Shown here: piece after piece, positions 36,089 through 48,180 of the stretch
Numbering within the stretch: position 1 is the stretch's first letter
Layout: each line of letters begins with the position of its first letter
Source of the DNA: Amphimedon queenslandica
Taxonomy: Eukaryota; Porifera; Demospongiae; Haplosclerida; Niphatidae
Assembly: GCF_000090795.2 (NCBI RefSeq)
Contig: NW_003546255.1
Location: forward strand, 317,772-381,771
Length of the DNA stretch: 64,000 nt
Direction: 5' to 3'
Made by a program: the position numbers and the translations under genes
Notes under the pieces: generated by a model
What the model saw: the letters and a program-made list of their open reading frames with translations, nothing else
What the model was told of the DNA's origin: nothing
Database searches by the model: none

Positions 36089-39087
36089 TTATAACACTGT
36101 ACAGCGACTTTTTGTAACATCCAAATTACGTCCATTTTCCACACTTGTTTTTGCTATAGTACTTGCTGGGATTGTTAGAGGTTTAAGTCTAAAGAAAAAT
36201 TATCATAACAAACACTTAATGTTCAAGGAAAAACAAATAAAATCCTTACTCGTGTGTTGTTGTTGCAGTTTGAACTTCATTATTGCTATCAGTCCTATCA
36301 TTTCTTATTATCGTCTTTTGTGCTACAACAGGAGCTGCACCTTGAAGATCATTCTACATTGGATGATAATACTGATAAAAAAGGGACAGATAGTATAATA
36401 CAGACCGAGTTACTAGCTTGTTCAGGTGCTAAATATATAGGGTTTGGATCATGTGGAACATCAAGATGAGGGTCATTAGCATTACGCCCATCTGGTTTAG
36501 CATTATTCTCATCTCCTGGTTGAGGATTACTTGTGTTCTGTGAGGAATTATGATTTTAAAATGAATAAGATATTACAGTATTATATCAACATGTGTTTAC
36601 TCTAATCAGAGGATTCAGAGAGTTTGGATCTGTACCAATAGAAGGTGGTGCTTCCTCCAGTTCAATTGGCGTGAACGTTTGTGAGGTTATATATTCACTT
36701 CTAGTTCCCACACTAATAATTCTAATTATTAGAATTAATTAAATAATAATAAAATTTAAATACTATACAGTATATCAACTAACTTTTTTGATTTCTTGCA
36801 CTTCTTAACATAACATAGTCGTACCACACAAAATATAACAACACATGCCACACCACCACCAACAATAAGAAATGTACAAACACTTGCACCTAATAAAAAG
36901 CTATACTTTATCAAACAATGTAATCATTAAATTTACCAATGACAATGTCATCAGAATCAGAACAGTCAGTAGAACCTATAAGAAATCATTAAGTATCTGT
37001 ATGTAATAAAACTCACAGGTTGGTGATTGAGATGATGATGTATCTGATTGCGATGGTGATGGTGAGAGTGAGGGTGGGGGTGTATGTGATGGTGAGGATG
37101 TACTGATGACAAGTGATGGTGAGGGTGATGGCAGTACCACTTCAATGACTCTACTAGCAATGACTACATCACTCTCATTGCCACTATCTTTAAGTGAATG
37201 CACAAATACTGTATATGTTCCACTAGCTGTTAATTGATGAGTCGTGGTCTTTGAAACCACTTTATAGTCATCATCAGAAACTGTGACAGTGTCATTTAGA
37301 GTTAAAACTTCCATAAAAATGAAGAGACCAGATGAGTTAAAAACTTTAATGACGCACCCACTTCCACCTGGCAATAAAGTACAATTGATCCTAAAATAAC
37401 CAGTAGAACTGTTAGTAGGAATAAATACACTGTGAACTGGAGATGTGCCTGTATAATAAGGTAAACCTCAATTTAATAAGTCTTAAGATAGTAAAGATAC
37501 TGATATATATTATACCAAACTCACTAAAAGTATCATTGATATAACTGATGTATGATGAATGGTGGTTCGACCAGGTGAGGGTGGATTTACATTGAAGATC
37601 AAGAGGAAGTGTCGTATTAATAGTAATCATCACATCATTGTATATAGTGAGATTAATGTATGAACAGAATGGGCTAGCACTTTTATTACACATTGTACAA
37701 ATATGAAGGAGACTTGGAGAGGAGAAAGGGCAGCAATCAGAATCCAACTGGAAAAGTAGAAGAATAATTTCAATAAACATACATATGTAGCAATAGATCT
37801 TACCTCAGCATTTACAATTAGTTGAGCTGCTGAAGGTACTATGATTACACTGTGGCTGACAATATTAACAACAGGTTCTATATAGTAAAGATTAAAGAAG
37901 GATGAATCATTAGAACTTTTAAAGTGTGTAGAGAAGCATTTGGTCATGCAATATACATGCATGTATATGTACATTCCTTTACTTACTAATGGCAGTACTG
38001 ATGTTAATAGAAGTCTCTTGACTAGGACCAATTCCATTAACTGCTTCAATACTAACAGTGAGGACTTCATCAGAAGGCAATTCATCTGCGAGCCAGTAAT
38101 GGAATGGTTCTTTAGTAGTAACAACAGTGTCATTCCACTGTAAGATAATATTATAATTTAAAATATGACATCCAGTTGGAGTGACAGGTCGAGTCCAGTA
38201 TAAATATACTCCAGTACAATTGACAACACTGACTACTGATGAGGTGTTAACTGGATCAGGAGGATCTAAAACAAAAGAAAAAAATTTATCCCTTATGCTC
38301 CTCAGTTCTTGATAGCACCCTTTGCTTTCCCTTCCCTTCTCCCAAGCTTTCTCTCTCCTCCCTCTCTCTCTCTCCTCCCTCTCTCTCTCCTCCCTCCCTC
38401 TCTCTCTCTCCTCCCTCTCTCTCTCCTCCCTCCCTCTCTCTCTCTCCTCCCTCTCTCTCTCTCCTCCCTCTCTCTCTCCTCCCTCCCTCTCTCTCTCTCT
38501 CTCTCCTCCCTCTCTCTCTCTCCTCCCTCTCTCTCTCCTTCCTCCCTCTCTCTCTCTCTCCTCCCTCTCTCTCCCAACCCTCTCTCTCTCTCTCTCCCTC
38601 CCTCCCTCTCTCTCTTCTCTTCCTCTCTCCACTGACCTGTCCCAATAATGGCACTAAAGTTGTTTGAGCACTGGACCGGACTAGTAGGATACATTCTAAT
38701 CTGTAGCAGCTTGCCATGATACTTCTGAAAAGTCACACCATCAATTATTAAATAAGAAGTACAGATTTTTGTGAGATTATTGAAAACAGGAGGGGGTTCC
38801 TGAGTCAATTCATCAACTTCTTTGGTGTCGTGACTGTAAATGTACATCTTGTACATTCTGTGCACGCACATCAGGTCATCAGTGAGGTTTGTAAAGAAAG
38901 AGAAAGTCAATAAAAAGTCTGAGCCATTACACGCCTTGATATGATCAATGTGATGAATAGAGGCAGAGTGGGGGCATGAAGATACAGAGCAGAGCTGGGA
39001 AAGAACCAAAAAAGAGATGCAAAACGAGGAGAACTTAGTTGTCCACTCAAATGACTGTAGGCTGTGGAATGGTCTCCGCCTGACCAT
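36089..39087 (-). CDS. Single-pass membrane protein with FN3 domain, unrecognised family
   Basis: Eleven exons (38637-39087, 37987-38265, 37804-37877, 37516-37747, 37017-37448, 36937-36975, 36784-36889, 36601-36712, 36406-36537, 36250-36353, 36089-36188) give 686 residues. A signal peptide is formed by FCISFLVLSQLCSV, and an N-terminal Cys-containing region follows (to about 150). A fibronectin type III domain spans about 150-243 (DPPDPVNTSSVVSVV, YLYWTRPVTPTGC, LTVSIEAVNGIGPS). Further extracellular sequence has many N-glycosylation sites, then a Ser/Pro stalk. A transmembrane helix lies at about 505-530 (FLIVGGGVACVVIFCVV). The cytoplasmic tail is about 150 residues with a possible phosphotyrosine site (NPIYLAP). 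The 36354-36405 intron uses a weak donor (TCG|GTCTGT); reading through it would end the protein about 20 codons later. The start could be one of two ATGs (39087 or 39186). Adhesion or receptor role is inference. Confidence 0.72.
38341..38628 (+). repeat. Long CT/GA microsatellite in an intron
   Basis: About 290 bases of CTCTCTCTCC/CTCCCTCC repeats between exons 1 and 2 of the FN3 protein gene. They create long spurious reading frames on both strands (poly-Ser/Leu or poly-Arg/Glu). Confidence 0.9.
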
Positions 39088-39240
39088 CGAAACTATGGAG
39101 AACTGAGATGGAGACAAAGAGTATGAAGAGGGAAGATTATGAGATTCAGATACCCTTGATTTTTTACCTATTTTTTGTATGACCACGCCTCTTTAAAAGT
39201 TATTAATAACACGTCACGTGAGGACATGTGACAACTGACA
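39088..39240. promoter_or_regulatory. Candidate bidirectional promoter, FN3 protein / DMTF1-like
   Basis: The 153 bases between divergent start codons include CACGTCACGTGAGG, which combines a CRE-like and an E-box-like motif about 25 bases before the DMTF1-like ATG. Confidence 0.45.
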
Positions 39241-41481
39241 ATGGAGAACATAGAGAGTGATGATGATGATGATGGGATAACTACAAGTGATTTTAACTTT
39301 ATTGGATTTACCTTCCTTAATAATTTCAAACCTTTTCCTTGTTCAGTTAAGTATTCACACCACTGGAAGAAAAGGCAGGCCCTGATTGACGAGATAATTG
39401 CTCATGATGTTGAAGCCGGAGACGAAGAATTTGACGATGAATATTCTGACCTACACAGCAGTTTTGTCACAAAAGCCTCCGAACTGAGAGAACTACAGGA
39501 AAGATGTAACTAGTAACGCGTACATTTCTGGAAAACTTGAAAGCATTTTTTAGGCGGCGAATGGAAGAAGGGGAGATGGTCAAAACAAGAGTATGATATA
39601 CTAAAGACTAATCTGAAATCATACATGAAGGTATAATGTACCGTATAGCTGGAAAAGTTTGCGAGAATTATATTTTGCAATTTTGTACCCATATAGCTAA
39701 TTTTAATTTTTGTGGAATTTAATTTTGCTGGTGTAGGCGTGTACTGTTGATACACCCATTACTTATAATGCTTTGCGGAATTAAATTGTGCGTTTTTATG
39801 ATGAACAGCAAACAGCAAAATTAAATTCCAGCAAATATTTCCAGCTATACAGTATATGTACATTATTTTTCTGAAATTAAGATTTGCAACTCGAAAGTCT
39901 TTATCTTTCAATGTAATAAATTTTTTTTTATTACAGGAGTTCAATATCACGGATATTAATATACTTCTTGACAATGCTGACAAGAATATCGAGTTTTACA
40001 GAAAAATAGGTATGTACCGTATAGCAGGTTTTTTTCGAGGAAAATAAATTTCGCGAATGACCTGTATCTGAAAGTTTGCGGAATTAATTTTTGCGAATTT
40101 CTACTAATCTGCCATCTTGTACTGTATTAAATTGATTTTGAAGGAATTTAATTTCGCAAATCATGAAAAAATCTGCGAAATTTGTTATCCTCGAAAAAAA
40201 CCACTATACCGTATGTACAATGACAATCACTTCAATTTCCGGATGTGTTCAAATTTTATGGTTGCTTTGCAAATTTTGGAACGACTAGTCTGTTAATTTA
40301 TGTCTATACTTTTTATAGCCTGTAACATCAAGAGGCCATTGTTCGTAGTGTACAGAAAGTTATTGAGATTCTTCACTGAAGAGAATTACGTTGGCATGTA
40401 AATAGAATTTAATTCTATTTTTATATTTTATTTTAATAATAATTTTTTTTAGTTGGACTAGAGAAATGAATGACAGATTAGTTGAGTGAGTTTATAGTCT
40501 ATTTTTAGTAACAAAACTGATTATGTCATCATTGAGTGATCATTCTAAATTTAACATTACAATCAGGTTGCATGCTTTACATGGAAACGATTGGAATACA
40601 ATTGGACAGATTATGGGCATCGGATGGGCCACTTGCTACGACCATTTTAGAACTGTTAATATTAATAAAAAATACACTGAAGGTAAAAGCACATGTATGC
40701 ATTAATATACTAATAAATAATTGTAAAATTACTGTATACACTTACTTTTTAGTTATATTGTTTGTATATATATTTTTATATTGTTGTTATTTTTTTGTTA
40801 GGCCCGTGGTCAAGCGAAGAAGTTGACAAGTTATGCCAAGTGATGGTTAGGGAGCACGGGATTGAAGACTGTCAGTTACCGTCTAACGTCACTTGGGAGA
40901 TGATCTCAAGGGCGGTAGTAACTAGGAGCGCCATGCAGTGTCGTTTTAAATGGTAAAAAGGAGCTTAATAATTATTATTATTATTATTATGTAAAAGATG
41001 AAGCTTGTTTTTTGTAAATTTTATCAATTTTTCATTTAATTGTAGGGTGATGCTCTTATCCTGGAAGTTAAAGGGAGGAGAAGAAAAATGGACGACATCT
41101 GATGATTTGAGGCTAATAGAGTGTTTGAATGAAGATGAGGAACTTGAGGATGAAGAGGACATCGACTGGGAGAGACTAGCAGCTGCCTGGCCTAGGTATG
41201 ATAATGATGGTACCCAAAAACAGCTTCAGTAGTAACCATACGTGTCATTTAATTTTTGTGTTTTATTCATGCAGTGCCAGATCAAAGTATTTTTTAAGGC
41301 AAAAGTGGGCAAGTTTGAAACGAACTGTTCCTTTTAGCAGTTCAAAGATTTTTAGAGGCAAGTGTGCGTCTTGAATAATATTTCATCATTATTTATTTTT
41401 GTATTTTTAGAGTGTGTTCTTTATTTGGTGAGGCATAGAGCTCCAGCTTTGAGGAGACAGTTAGATAGCATGGCAGATTAA
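39241..41481 (+). CDS. DMTF1-like: DMTF1-like Myb/SANT transcription factor
   Basis: Ten exons (39241-39505, 39554-39630, 39937-40009, 40319-40397, 40453-40485, 40567-40682, 40802-40952, 41046-41195, 41275-41357, 41411-41481) give 365 residues. In vertebrates DMTF1 binds DNA through three Myb repeats and activates Arf. Visible here are GEWKKGRWSKQEYDIL, LHALHGNDWNTIGQIMG, GPWSSEEVDKLC, VTWEMISRAVVTRSAMQCRF, LSWKLKGG, KWTTSDDLRLI and DIDWERLAAAWP followed by SKYFLRQKWASLKR. The order and spacing match human DMTF1. The N terminus is acidic (ESDDDDDG). The last intron (41358-41410) is best read with a GC donor (GAG|GCAAGT); using the GT four bases on would give a different, shorter tail. Two MITEs sit in introns 2 and 3. 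Confidence 0.8.
39643..39850. mobile_element. MITE-like inverted-repeat element, GTATAGC family
   Basis: In intron 2 of the DMTF1-like gene. The left end GTATAGCTGGAAA and the right end TTTCCAGCTATAC are perfect 13-base inverted repeats enclosing an A/T-rich, non-coding core of about 180 bases. Confidence 0.7.
40016..40213. mobile_element. MITE-like inverted-repeat element, GTATAGC family
   Basis: In intron 3 of the DMTF1-like gene. The left side (gtatagcaggtttttttcga) and the right side (tcgaaaaaaaccactatac) are inverted repeats of about 20 bases. Internal repeats of GCGAAATT type occur on both arms. Confidence 0.7.
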
Positions 41482-41588
41482 TTATATCTCAATTATAAAT
41501 CATTCGAAAAATTTTTAGATCTATGTTGCAAATTTAAATTAATTAGCCACTCCCACAAATTAATTTTAGTCCAGCTCCACCCAGTCTC

Positions 41589-44500
41589 ATGACATTAGAT
41601 TTTGCAATGGAAGAACCGACCCTGTCTTCTTCTCTCTCCGGTGATTGGCCTGTAGATGAAGAGCTAGTGGCAGCAGCTACTGCCTCTGTACAAGCGCAGG
41701 AAAGGCTCTCCTCTTTATTGAGATCTAAAGCAGAAAATAAACCCGCAGCTCAAAAAAGTAATCCCCCAAAATAGTAGAAAATTATCTGATATTTATTATT
41801 AATTTTTTTGTTTTTTTAATGTTTAGCTGCAGATGAGAGTGTCACCATATTAGACTCATTGCGTGATCTAAAAAGCCGTGTCGAGGGTACTCAGTTTATT
41901 TTCAGCCCTTTCTCCTTGGATCACAATCAACTCTCTTTGCTCCGCCATCTTGTCGTGTCTCACACTCCTAATAACCTCCACGAAGGGACGAAGGCAAAAA
42001 TAGCCGAGAAAATAACAGAGATATTTGATGGGCAAGTTAAGAGACTTGTGTACGCTACGATACTTACATGTCCGTGGTTTTCCGGCTCTCAGTCTGAAGA
42101 GTCTTCACAGGCGAAGAATAACATCCTTTATGTTGTGTTTGTGTCACGAGATGAGCAGTTCTTTACGCTAGCCACTCAACACGAGAAGGAGCTATGTGAA
42201 ACTGTCGATCAAGTGAGTCAGTATTCATTATTGCGTAACTTAGAAATTTGGGATTTTTTCATACCTTTCAAAAATTTAATATAATTGAATGTTACAGTCT
42301 TTATTTTGCTTTGTAGGGTGTTATATTTGCTTGCGAGGTGAGACATTTTTGTGCTCAGCTCCAGCGTGGTAACGTCAGAGCAGTCGAAGCTTTATGCTCC
42401 CCTCCTGATTCGATCATCTTTAGCTCACCGGAGTGGATCAACCTGGCATCACTTCTTGATCCAGTCTCGCTCTTGACTCGTACCTTTGTTGATCGCTGCG
42501 TGGGACAGTCCGTCGGTGCCTTGGTAAAGAAGAGACCGACCTCTGGTAGACTGGTGATCAGAGATGATGCTCTTGTAAAGAATTTTTGTGACTCTTTTAG
42601 GTAACAAACACACATAGATGTGATATGTGCTTATGTACATACATGTATGTTTTTGGATGACACAGTATTGGTAATTGTGCTTCATTTCTTTTAGGCTTCT
42701 TTCTTATGCTGAGTCAGCAATTAAGAGAGAGCCAATAAGTAGTTGGTTTGATGTGGGCGTGACTGAGGAAGAAAAAGAGATACTTCAATCATTGACGAAA
42801 GCATTCGAAGTAAAATACCACTTAAAATACTATCCACTTCAATTTACTTGTAATACCTATGTATTGTCAATTACAAGTTTTAGGTAACTATGTCTTCTAT
42901 TGATTTTATTTATCCACATTGAATATCTATTGAAAATATTGCTATTACTAACAATCATTTTTTTGCATTGTGTGTTACACATTGTGTTGTTTCACAGGGT
43001 TTAGTACACAAGGAGCAGTTGCTTGAATACGTATTGAAAGTAAAGGAGAGAGTAAATGAAGGAATAGGGGCAGTGCCTACTGCCCAGCCTGAATGGACCG
43101 CACAGCTTGGAGAATGGCTGACTAAAATGAGAATGGAGGGAGTTAAGTTTTCACTACCTCAAGGTCAGTCGCAGAAATGTAGTAAAAATGGAGAATTCTC
43201 TCCTAGCTTTTTGATAAAATATAGTACGGGGACTTTTACCTGATTTTGGAGCAACTTTAAAAAATCATAAAAAATCCAAATTTGATTGGAATGAGCTGAA
43301 ACTTTCTATGCAACATAAGAACATGTATATGTATTAGAAAATGTAATAAAAGTGGAGAATTTTCTCCTTTTCAATTTTGGCGAAATTTGGCCCGAGACCA
43401 TGTACTATAGTACAGGGACTTTTACCTGATTTTGGAGCAACTTTAAAAAATCGTAAAAAATCCAAATTTGGTCGGAATTAGTTGAATCTTTCTACGCAAC
43501 ATAAGAACATGTATATCCATCAGAAAATGTGATAAAAGTGGAGAATTCTCTCCTTTTCAATTTTGGCGAAATTTAGCCCAAGACCATGCACTATAGTACA
43601 GGGACTTTTACCTGATTTTGGAGCAACTTTAAAAAATCGTAAAAAATCCAAATTTGATTGGAATCAGCTAAAACTTTCTACGCAGCATAAAAACATGTAC
43701 ATGTATCAGAGAATTTTTTTTAATGGAAAATTCTCTCCTAACTATTTTGATGATATATATCTAGCACAGGAACATTGGCCAACATTTAAAACAATATTAC
43801 ACTGTATTTATTTCATTTAGAGCTGGAATCAGATTTAGATCCCCATCGTGATTTCCTTGATTCTCAATCTCTAACGAGTGTCCACAGTCGTGACGTGATC
43901 GTGATTGCTAAGGCAGGAAGTCAAATGTATAACCTAGCTATGCCTACATCTGACACAGACTATATAGTGGTGTACAGAAAACCAACTCACGTGAGTATCT
44001 GTAATATAATATTATTGAATATTACTATTGTGTATATGTACATGTAATAGTGAATTGTGACAAAATTGGCTATCTAAGTATGGCAATATTATATTGATAA
44101 TTATATCAATTATTGCTTGCTGAAATACTAAGATTAACAATTACTGTCGAAATTTAATATGCAAAAAGTGATGATGATTTGCAGAATTATCATCAATTAT
44201 GGACATTGCATTTCTTATTCATTTAGGCTATTGTTAGCAGTAGTTTCAACCACAAGGTAATGTATTAATTTATCATTGTATCCCTAATCCAGCTCATACT
44301 GCTACCATAGGAATCAATGGATAATCGCGGACATCAAGCTGATACAGAAATTGCTGCCTACGAGATAAGACTATTCTGTGAGATGTTGCTAAAAGGAGCC
44401 GTGAACATATTCGAAGTAAATTTAAGTTGCAGCTGCTCATATTGCTTAATACATTCTTGATATTAACTTTTTATTTGTAGTTGCTATTTGCCGACAATCT

Positions 44501-45320
44501 CTACTTTACAAGTAGTTACTGGTCCGAATTATCGTCGCTTAGGAAAAGCTTCATGAGTGAAAAAGTGATACTCCAGTATATTGGCTTTATTAAGACACAC
44601 ATGAAGCTGATCAATAGCGGGAAACACACAGGTACCCCGAGAGAAAGAAAACTCTTCTATCAAGTGTTTCACAAGTTGCTGTCACTGGAGAGTTTCGTGT
44701 TAGGAGGAAACCCAGTCGTCACTTGTACTGGTAGCAATAGAGACTATTTGATGAAGATTCGTCATGGACCTCTGGAAGTAAGTGAATGAAGATATTGTAC
44801 GATGTACAGAACTACTTTGCATGCATCTCAATACAACGGTGATATGGGGCATCAGTTTTAATTATACATTGTACACCTTCCTTGGATGGTTATAACTTTT
44901 TATAACTGCATTTGACAATAGTGTTATTAAAATTACTGTAGGGGTACAATTGGTAGATATACCATGTACCCCATTCCAAAAATTTTTTAGAAATCAAGAA
45001 CACAACAATGAATCTACACCAGCTTCTAATGCTCATTTTTATACTCAGCTATTTGTAAAAGCTATTGTGGGTTCATTACATTGTGGTTAACACTCCTGTA
45101 CTTGTATAAACTGTAATCCTTTATATAACAGGGTGATCTGGATAGAGCTCTTCTCTATTCAGAGGCACAGAGGAGGCTTGGGCTAGCTCGTGAGCAGCTG
45201 CTTGGGAGAGTAAAGAGATTCCAAGAGTATGGGGACTATCGGATATTGCAAACATGGCTGCTACTGGTTAGGGGAATCTCTTTGAAGGAGCCACTGAAAA
45301 TGGTCACACCTCCCATTTAA
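41589..45320 (+). CDS. Tandem nucleotidyltransferase-fold protein (COG3541/YcgL-like)
   Basis: Ten exons (41589-41757, 41827-42212, 42317-42600, 42695-42809, 42998-43163, 43821-43990, 44227-44256, 44311-44415, 44481-44777, 45132-45320) give 636 residues. The C-terminal half matches the predicted nucleotidyltransferases of the DNA polymerase beta superfamily found in bacterial RNA-repair contexts. It has GSQMYNLAMPTSDTDYIVV, the G-S...D-x-D catalytic signature, then EIAAYEIRLFCEMLLKGAVN and IFELLFADNLYF. The N-terminal half repeats the layout in weaker form (WFSGSQSEESS, ACEVRHFCAQLQRGNVRAVE, ALCSPPDSIIFSSPEW) but lacks the paired aspartates, so it is probably inactive. Substrate unknown. It starts 107 bases after the DMTF1-like stop. 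Start may be ATG 41589 or 41607. Intron 5 holds a repeat array. Confidence 0.75.
43165..43745 (-). repeat. About 180-bp tandem repeat array A5 (reverse, GTACATGG subfamily)
   Basis: About three monomers in intron 5 of the nucleotidyltransferase gene, sharing ACCATGTACTATAGTACAGG and TTTGGAGCAACTTTAAAAAA. The 5' edge begins directly after the donor. Confidence 0.85.
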
Positions 45321-45493
45321 ATTTAGCTTTATATATTTGTTTTTAAACAAAAACTAATCCATATTTAATATATTTTAATTTTTTTATCATAGACAGTATT
45401 GTTAAATTTTATTACCATTCAAAAAATTATTTTAATTTTTAAACTCTTTAACTCCACCTACTACAAGCTCAAGCTCGAAACCACACCTTTAAA

Positions 45494-46926
45494 ATGGCAG
45501 GGAAGTTAGAAGGCGAGTTACAAGAGAGCCTCCAATGTCCCGTCTGCTTGGAGACACTGACTGATCCCAGGGCTCTGCCATGCATACACAATTTCTGCAT
45601 TGCTTGCCTCGAAAAGGTTTACTCCGAGTCGCAAAGCAAAGGAGAATCAAGAGGTATGAGAACACCCCCATCTCATCATTGTTATCATAAATTATCACCA
45701 ATTTATTATACTCTTGTTATCACTCATTAGATGAACTGGAGTGTCCTACATGTAGAGTAAAGCACCCGCTACCAAATGGAGACGTCCATAAGATAAGCAA
45801 AAATTATCAGCTGGCCGATGTTATAGAGCTATTACGTTCTCACTCAAATACAAGCAATAATGATGATGAAGTTTGTAATGAAGTACCTCCAAAGAAAGAA
45901 AAGAAGAAGGACGAAGCTAAGGAAGAGTTTCTGTGCGATGTGCACAGCAAGAAGCAGGACATGTATTGCTTAAAATGTCAGTTTCTTGTCTGCCGGTCTT
46001 GTATCTCGGATCCTGTCCACAGCGATCATGAGGTTATAGATCATGAGGATGTCATTGGTCAATTGATGGAGGAGGTGAAAGAGCTTGAGGGCTTAGTGAA
46101 CAACGCTGGGAGCAATATCGAAGAGCATCTAGCTGAAGCTAATGCTTTAAAAAAGCAGGAATCAGAAAATCTCGAGTCCTGCAAGCTAGAGCTTACGGAT
46201 TATTTTGACCAAACTACAAGTCGTTTAAGAGAGAGGATAAAAAAGGCTCAAGAGAAGTTGTCTGAAGTTGAGACTCATCAGAAGAGCCTCTCGCAGATGT
46301 TAGAGGATGTCAAGATTAGCCAGAACAAACAGAGAGATGCAGACATAGAAGAGCTAATCAAGTCAAAGGAAAATGCCGGAAGACTAGTGGAATCGGCTCA
46401 AAACCTTTTATCAAGTAAAGAGCAGTACAATAGCAGAGAAGCTGTGAGCAAGGCAAGCTCCATTGTCAAGAAAATGAGAAGTGTTGTTGACACTAATACC
46501 CAATTTGCCCTCACTTCCGATCCAATTGAGTACAAGTTCTCTTCACAAAAAGATCCACTTCAGTGTGAACTCATCGATCAATCGGCCATAGTAGTATCAG
46601 GATTACAAGAGAGGGCCCGAACTGGTGCCAATACGTTCACTATAAAGTATCTCAAGAAGCTTCATTCCCCTCCAGAAATCTCAGTCACCATTAAACTACC
46701 CAATGGGAGGCAATGCACTGCTGAGGAAGTAAAAGTTGAGCCTGTGGCTGATTCATCCAATGAATGGACTGTTGTGTATTTCCTCTCTAGTGGTGGTTTT
46801 CTATCACTCTTCACACGTCGTATCATTGAGATATCGGTATGCATTAATGCAATAGAAGCTAAAGGAAGCCCATTTAAAGTTCAGTATGGAGTAACAAAGG
46901 ACCTTGTGTTAAATCCATTGATTTGA
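45494..46926 (+). CDS. TRIM protein (RING, B-box, coiled coil, filamin-like)
   Basis: Two exons (45494-45653, 45731-46926), 451 residues. TRIM proteins are RING ubiquitin ligases, many with roles in innate immunity. The RING (about 15-65) has CPVCLETLTDPRALPC, HNFCIACL and CPTCR. A B-box type 2 (about 125-165) has FLCDVHSKKQDMYCLKCQFL, VCRSCI and HSDHEV. A long coiled coil spans about 170-300. The last about 130 residues resemble a filamin/ABP280 Ig-like repeat, ending in the diagnostic GSPFKVQYG. There are no NHL repeats after it, so the architecture is like TRIM45. It starts 173 bases after the preceding gene's stop. Confidence 0.9.
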
Positions 46927-47859
46927 TCGTAGTTACTATAATCTATAGTTTTTATATTTTCATAACTACACACTTAAAATTATTAGTCATTTATTATGCA
47001 AATATTCATTAATATCAGAGTAGATCCCAGTTGCAATCTTGCATTTCTACTGTGCAACCAAAACAGGAAAATAAAGTAATAGAAGTTGTAGAAAAAAGGA
47101 AGAATACTGTAGGATGAGCCATTTTATTAGCATTTGTGGCAGGTATTGGGGATGTATTTTTTATAGCTACATGTGACATTGATAAAACTTTCTGTGAAAC
47201 TCAAACTATTAAAATTAAAACTCAAAAAAATGAAAGAGCATTCAATACTAAAAATAATCAAGTTTCATTGTCCTTTCCTTTGCTATATAAATATCTTTTC
47301 ATTCCCGACATATCTAAAAATAGATAATGTATCAGTGAAAGTTTCCATCCATTAGCAGCCATAGGAGGAGCACTCCATTAGCAGAGGTTAAATTTCCATT
47401 AGCAGTGGTCATGCATTGTCAAAACTAGATGCATTATGTAAGAAATGAGGAATTTCAGTCACATGGGAGGGAAATCATACAAACTAGAGCAATGATAACA
47501 ATCTCTCTCTGTCACATACATCATAAGAAGCACTTCCTGCGTCAATGCATAAACTCTAGAAATTAGGTGATACTAATTTAAATTACCTGTTTTTTCATAA
47601 GTTCAGTAGTATTCTTCTTGCATGTTATGTGGACCATTGCATTGCCAATCACCTAGTAATAAACAAAAAAGTAAGTACTGGCATAATTGTGGAGGAGAAT
47701 GAGTAGTTTAAAGACTTTCGAAAATTTGCAAGACATACTTTTCAGCATAAACTTTTTGGTATTATTAAGGAAAAAAATATATGTTCATTTGCTACGGAAG
47801 TTATACAATGTAAAGAATAAATTAAGTGGATGTCATTAATTGCCATAATGCAAAAGGTT

Positions 47860-48180
47860 TGAATTAATCGGAAACATGATATGCAAATTATGAAAAAATG
47901 TCTGCAACAATCACTATTGCAATTGATCACAATGGCATTCAATTCTGCACGGTAAAGTTGAACTTAAGACTGGACAGAGACGTTTCACGAAAGTGAGATG
48001 CATTGTAATGCAATTCAAAGCATCAGTCATCAATGCATTAATTTTGTAAGGTAACTGCCAGGAAACCCATTTAAGAGAGAGTGATTATCTCAGGACGGCT
48101 TAGAACTGTGAAACTGAGCAGGTACCAGCACATTCAAATAGGTTAATCTTTATCGTTGCATGCAAATGGTCCAGTTACCT
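47860..48180 (+). repeat. Duplicated block, copy 1 (two conserved segments)
   Basis: Segment 1 (about 47900-48062) and segment 2 (about 48075-48180) are nearly identical to parts of 49655-50035. The sequence joining the segments differs. Segment 1 contains a GAAA-tetraloop hairpin (CGTTTCAC-GAAA-GTGAGATG). Segment 2 contains a CTCAG...CTGAG stem enclosing ACGG...CTGT. Confidence 0.7.

Noticed and set aside
36349-36405. Stop codon at 36349-36351 as the end of the FN3 protein
   Set aside because: Downstream sequence is in-frame, splice-flanked and coding-like (ends RCTVL); removing a 52-base intron gives a coherent longer tail, so the early stop is probably intron retention.
38286-38717. Long Arg/Glu-rich and Ser/Leu-rich frames on both strands
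   Set aside because: Produced by the CT/GA microsatellite in an intron; every frame of such a repeat stays open.
43563-43820. 85-residue reading frame
   Set aside because: Lies inside repeat array A5 within an intron; not conserved between monomers as protein.
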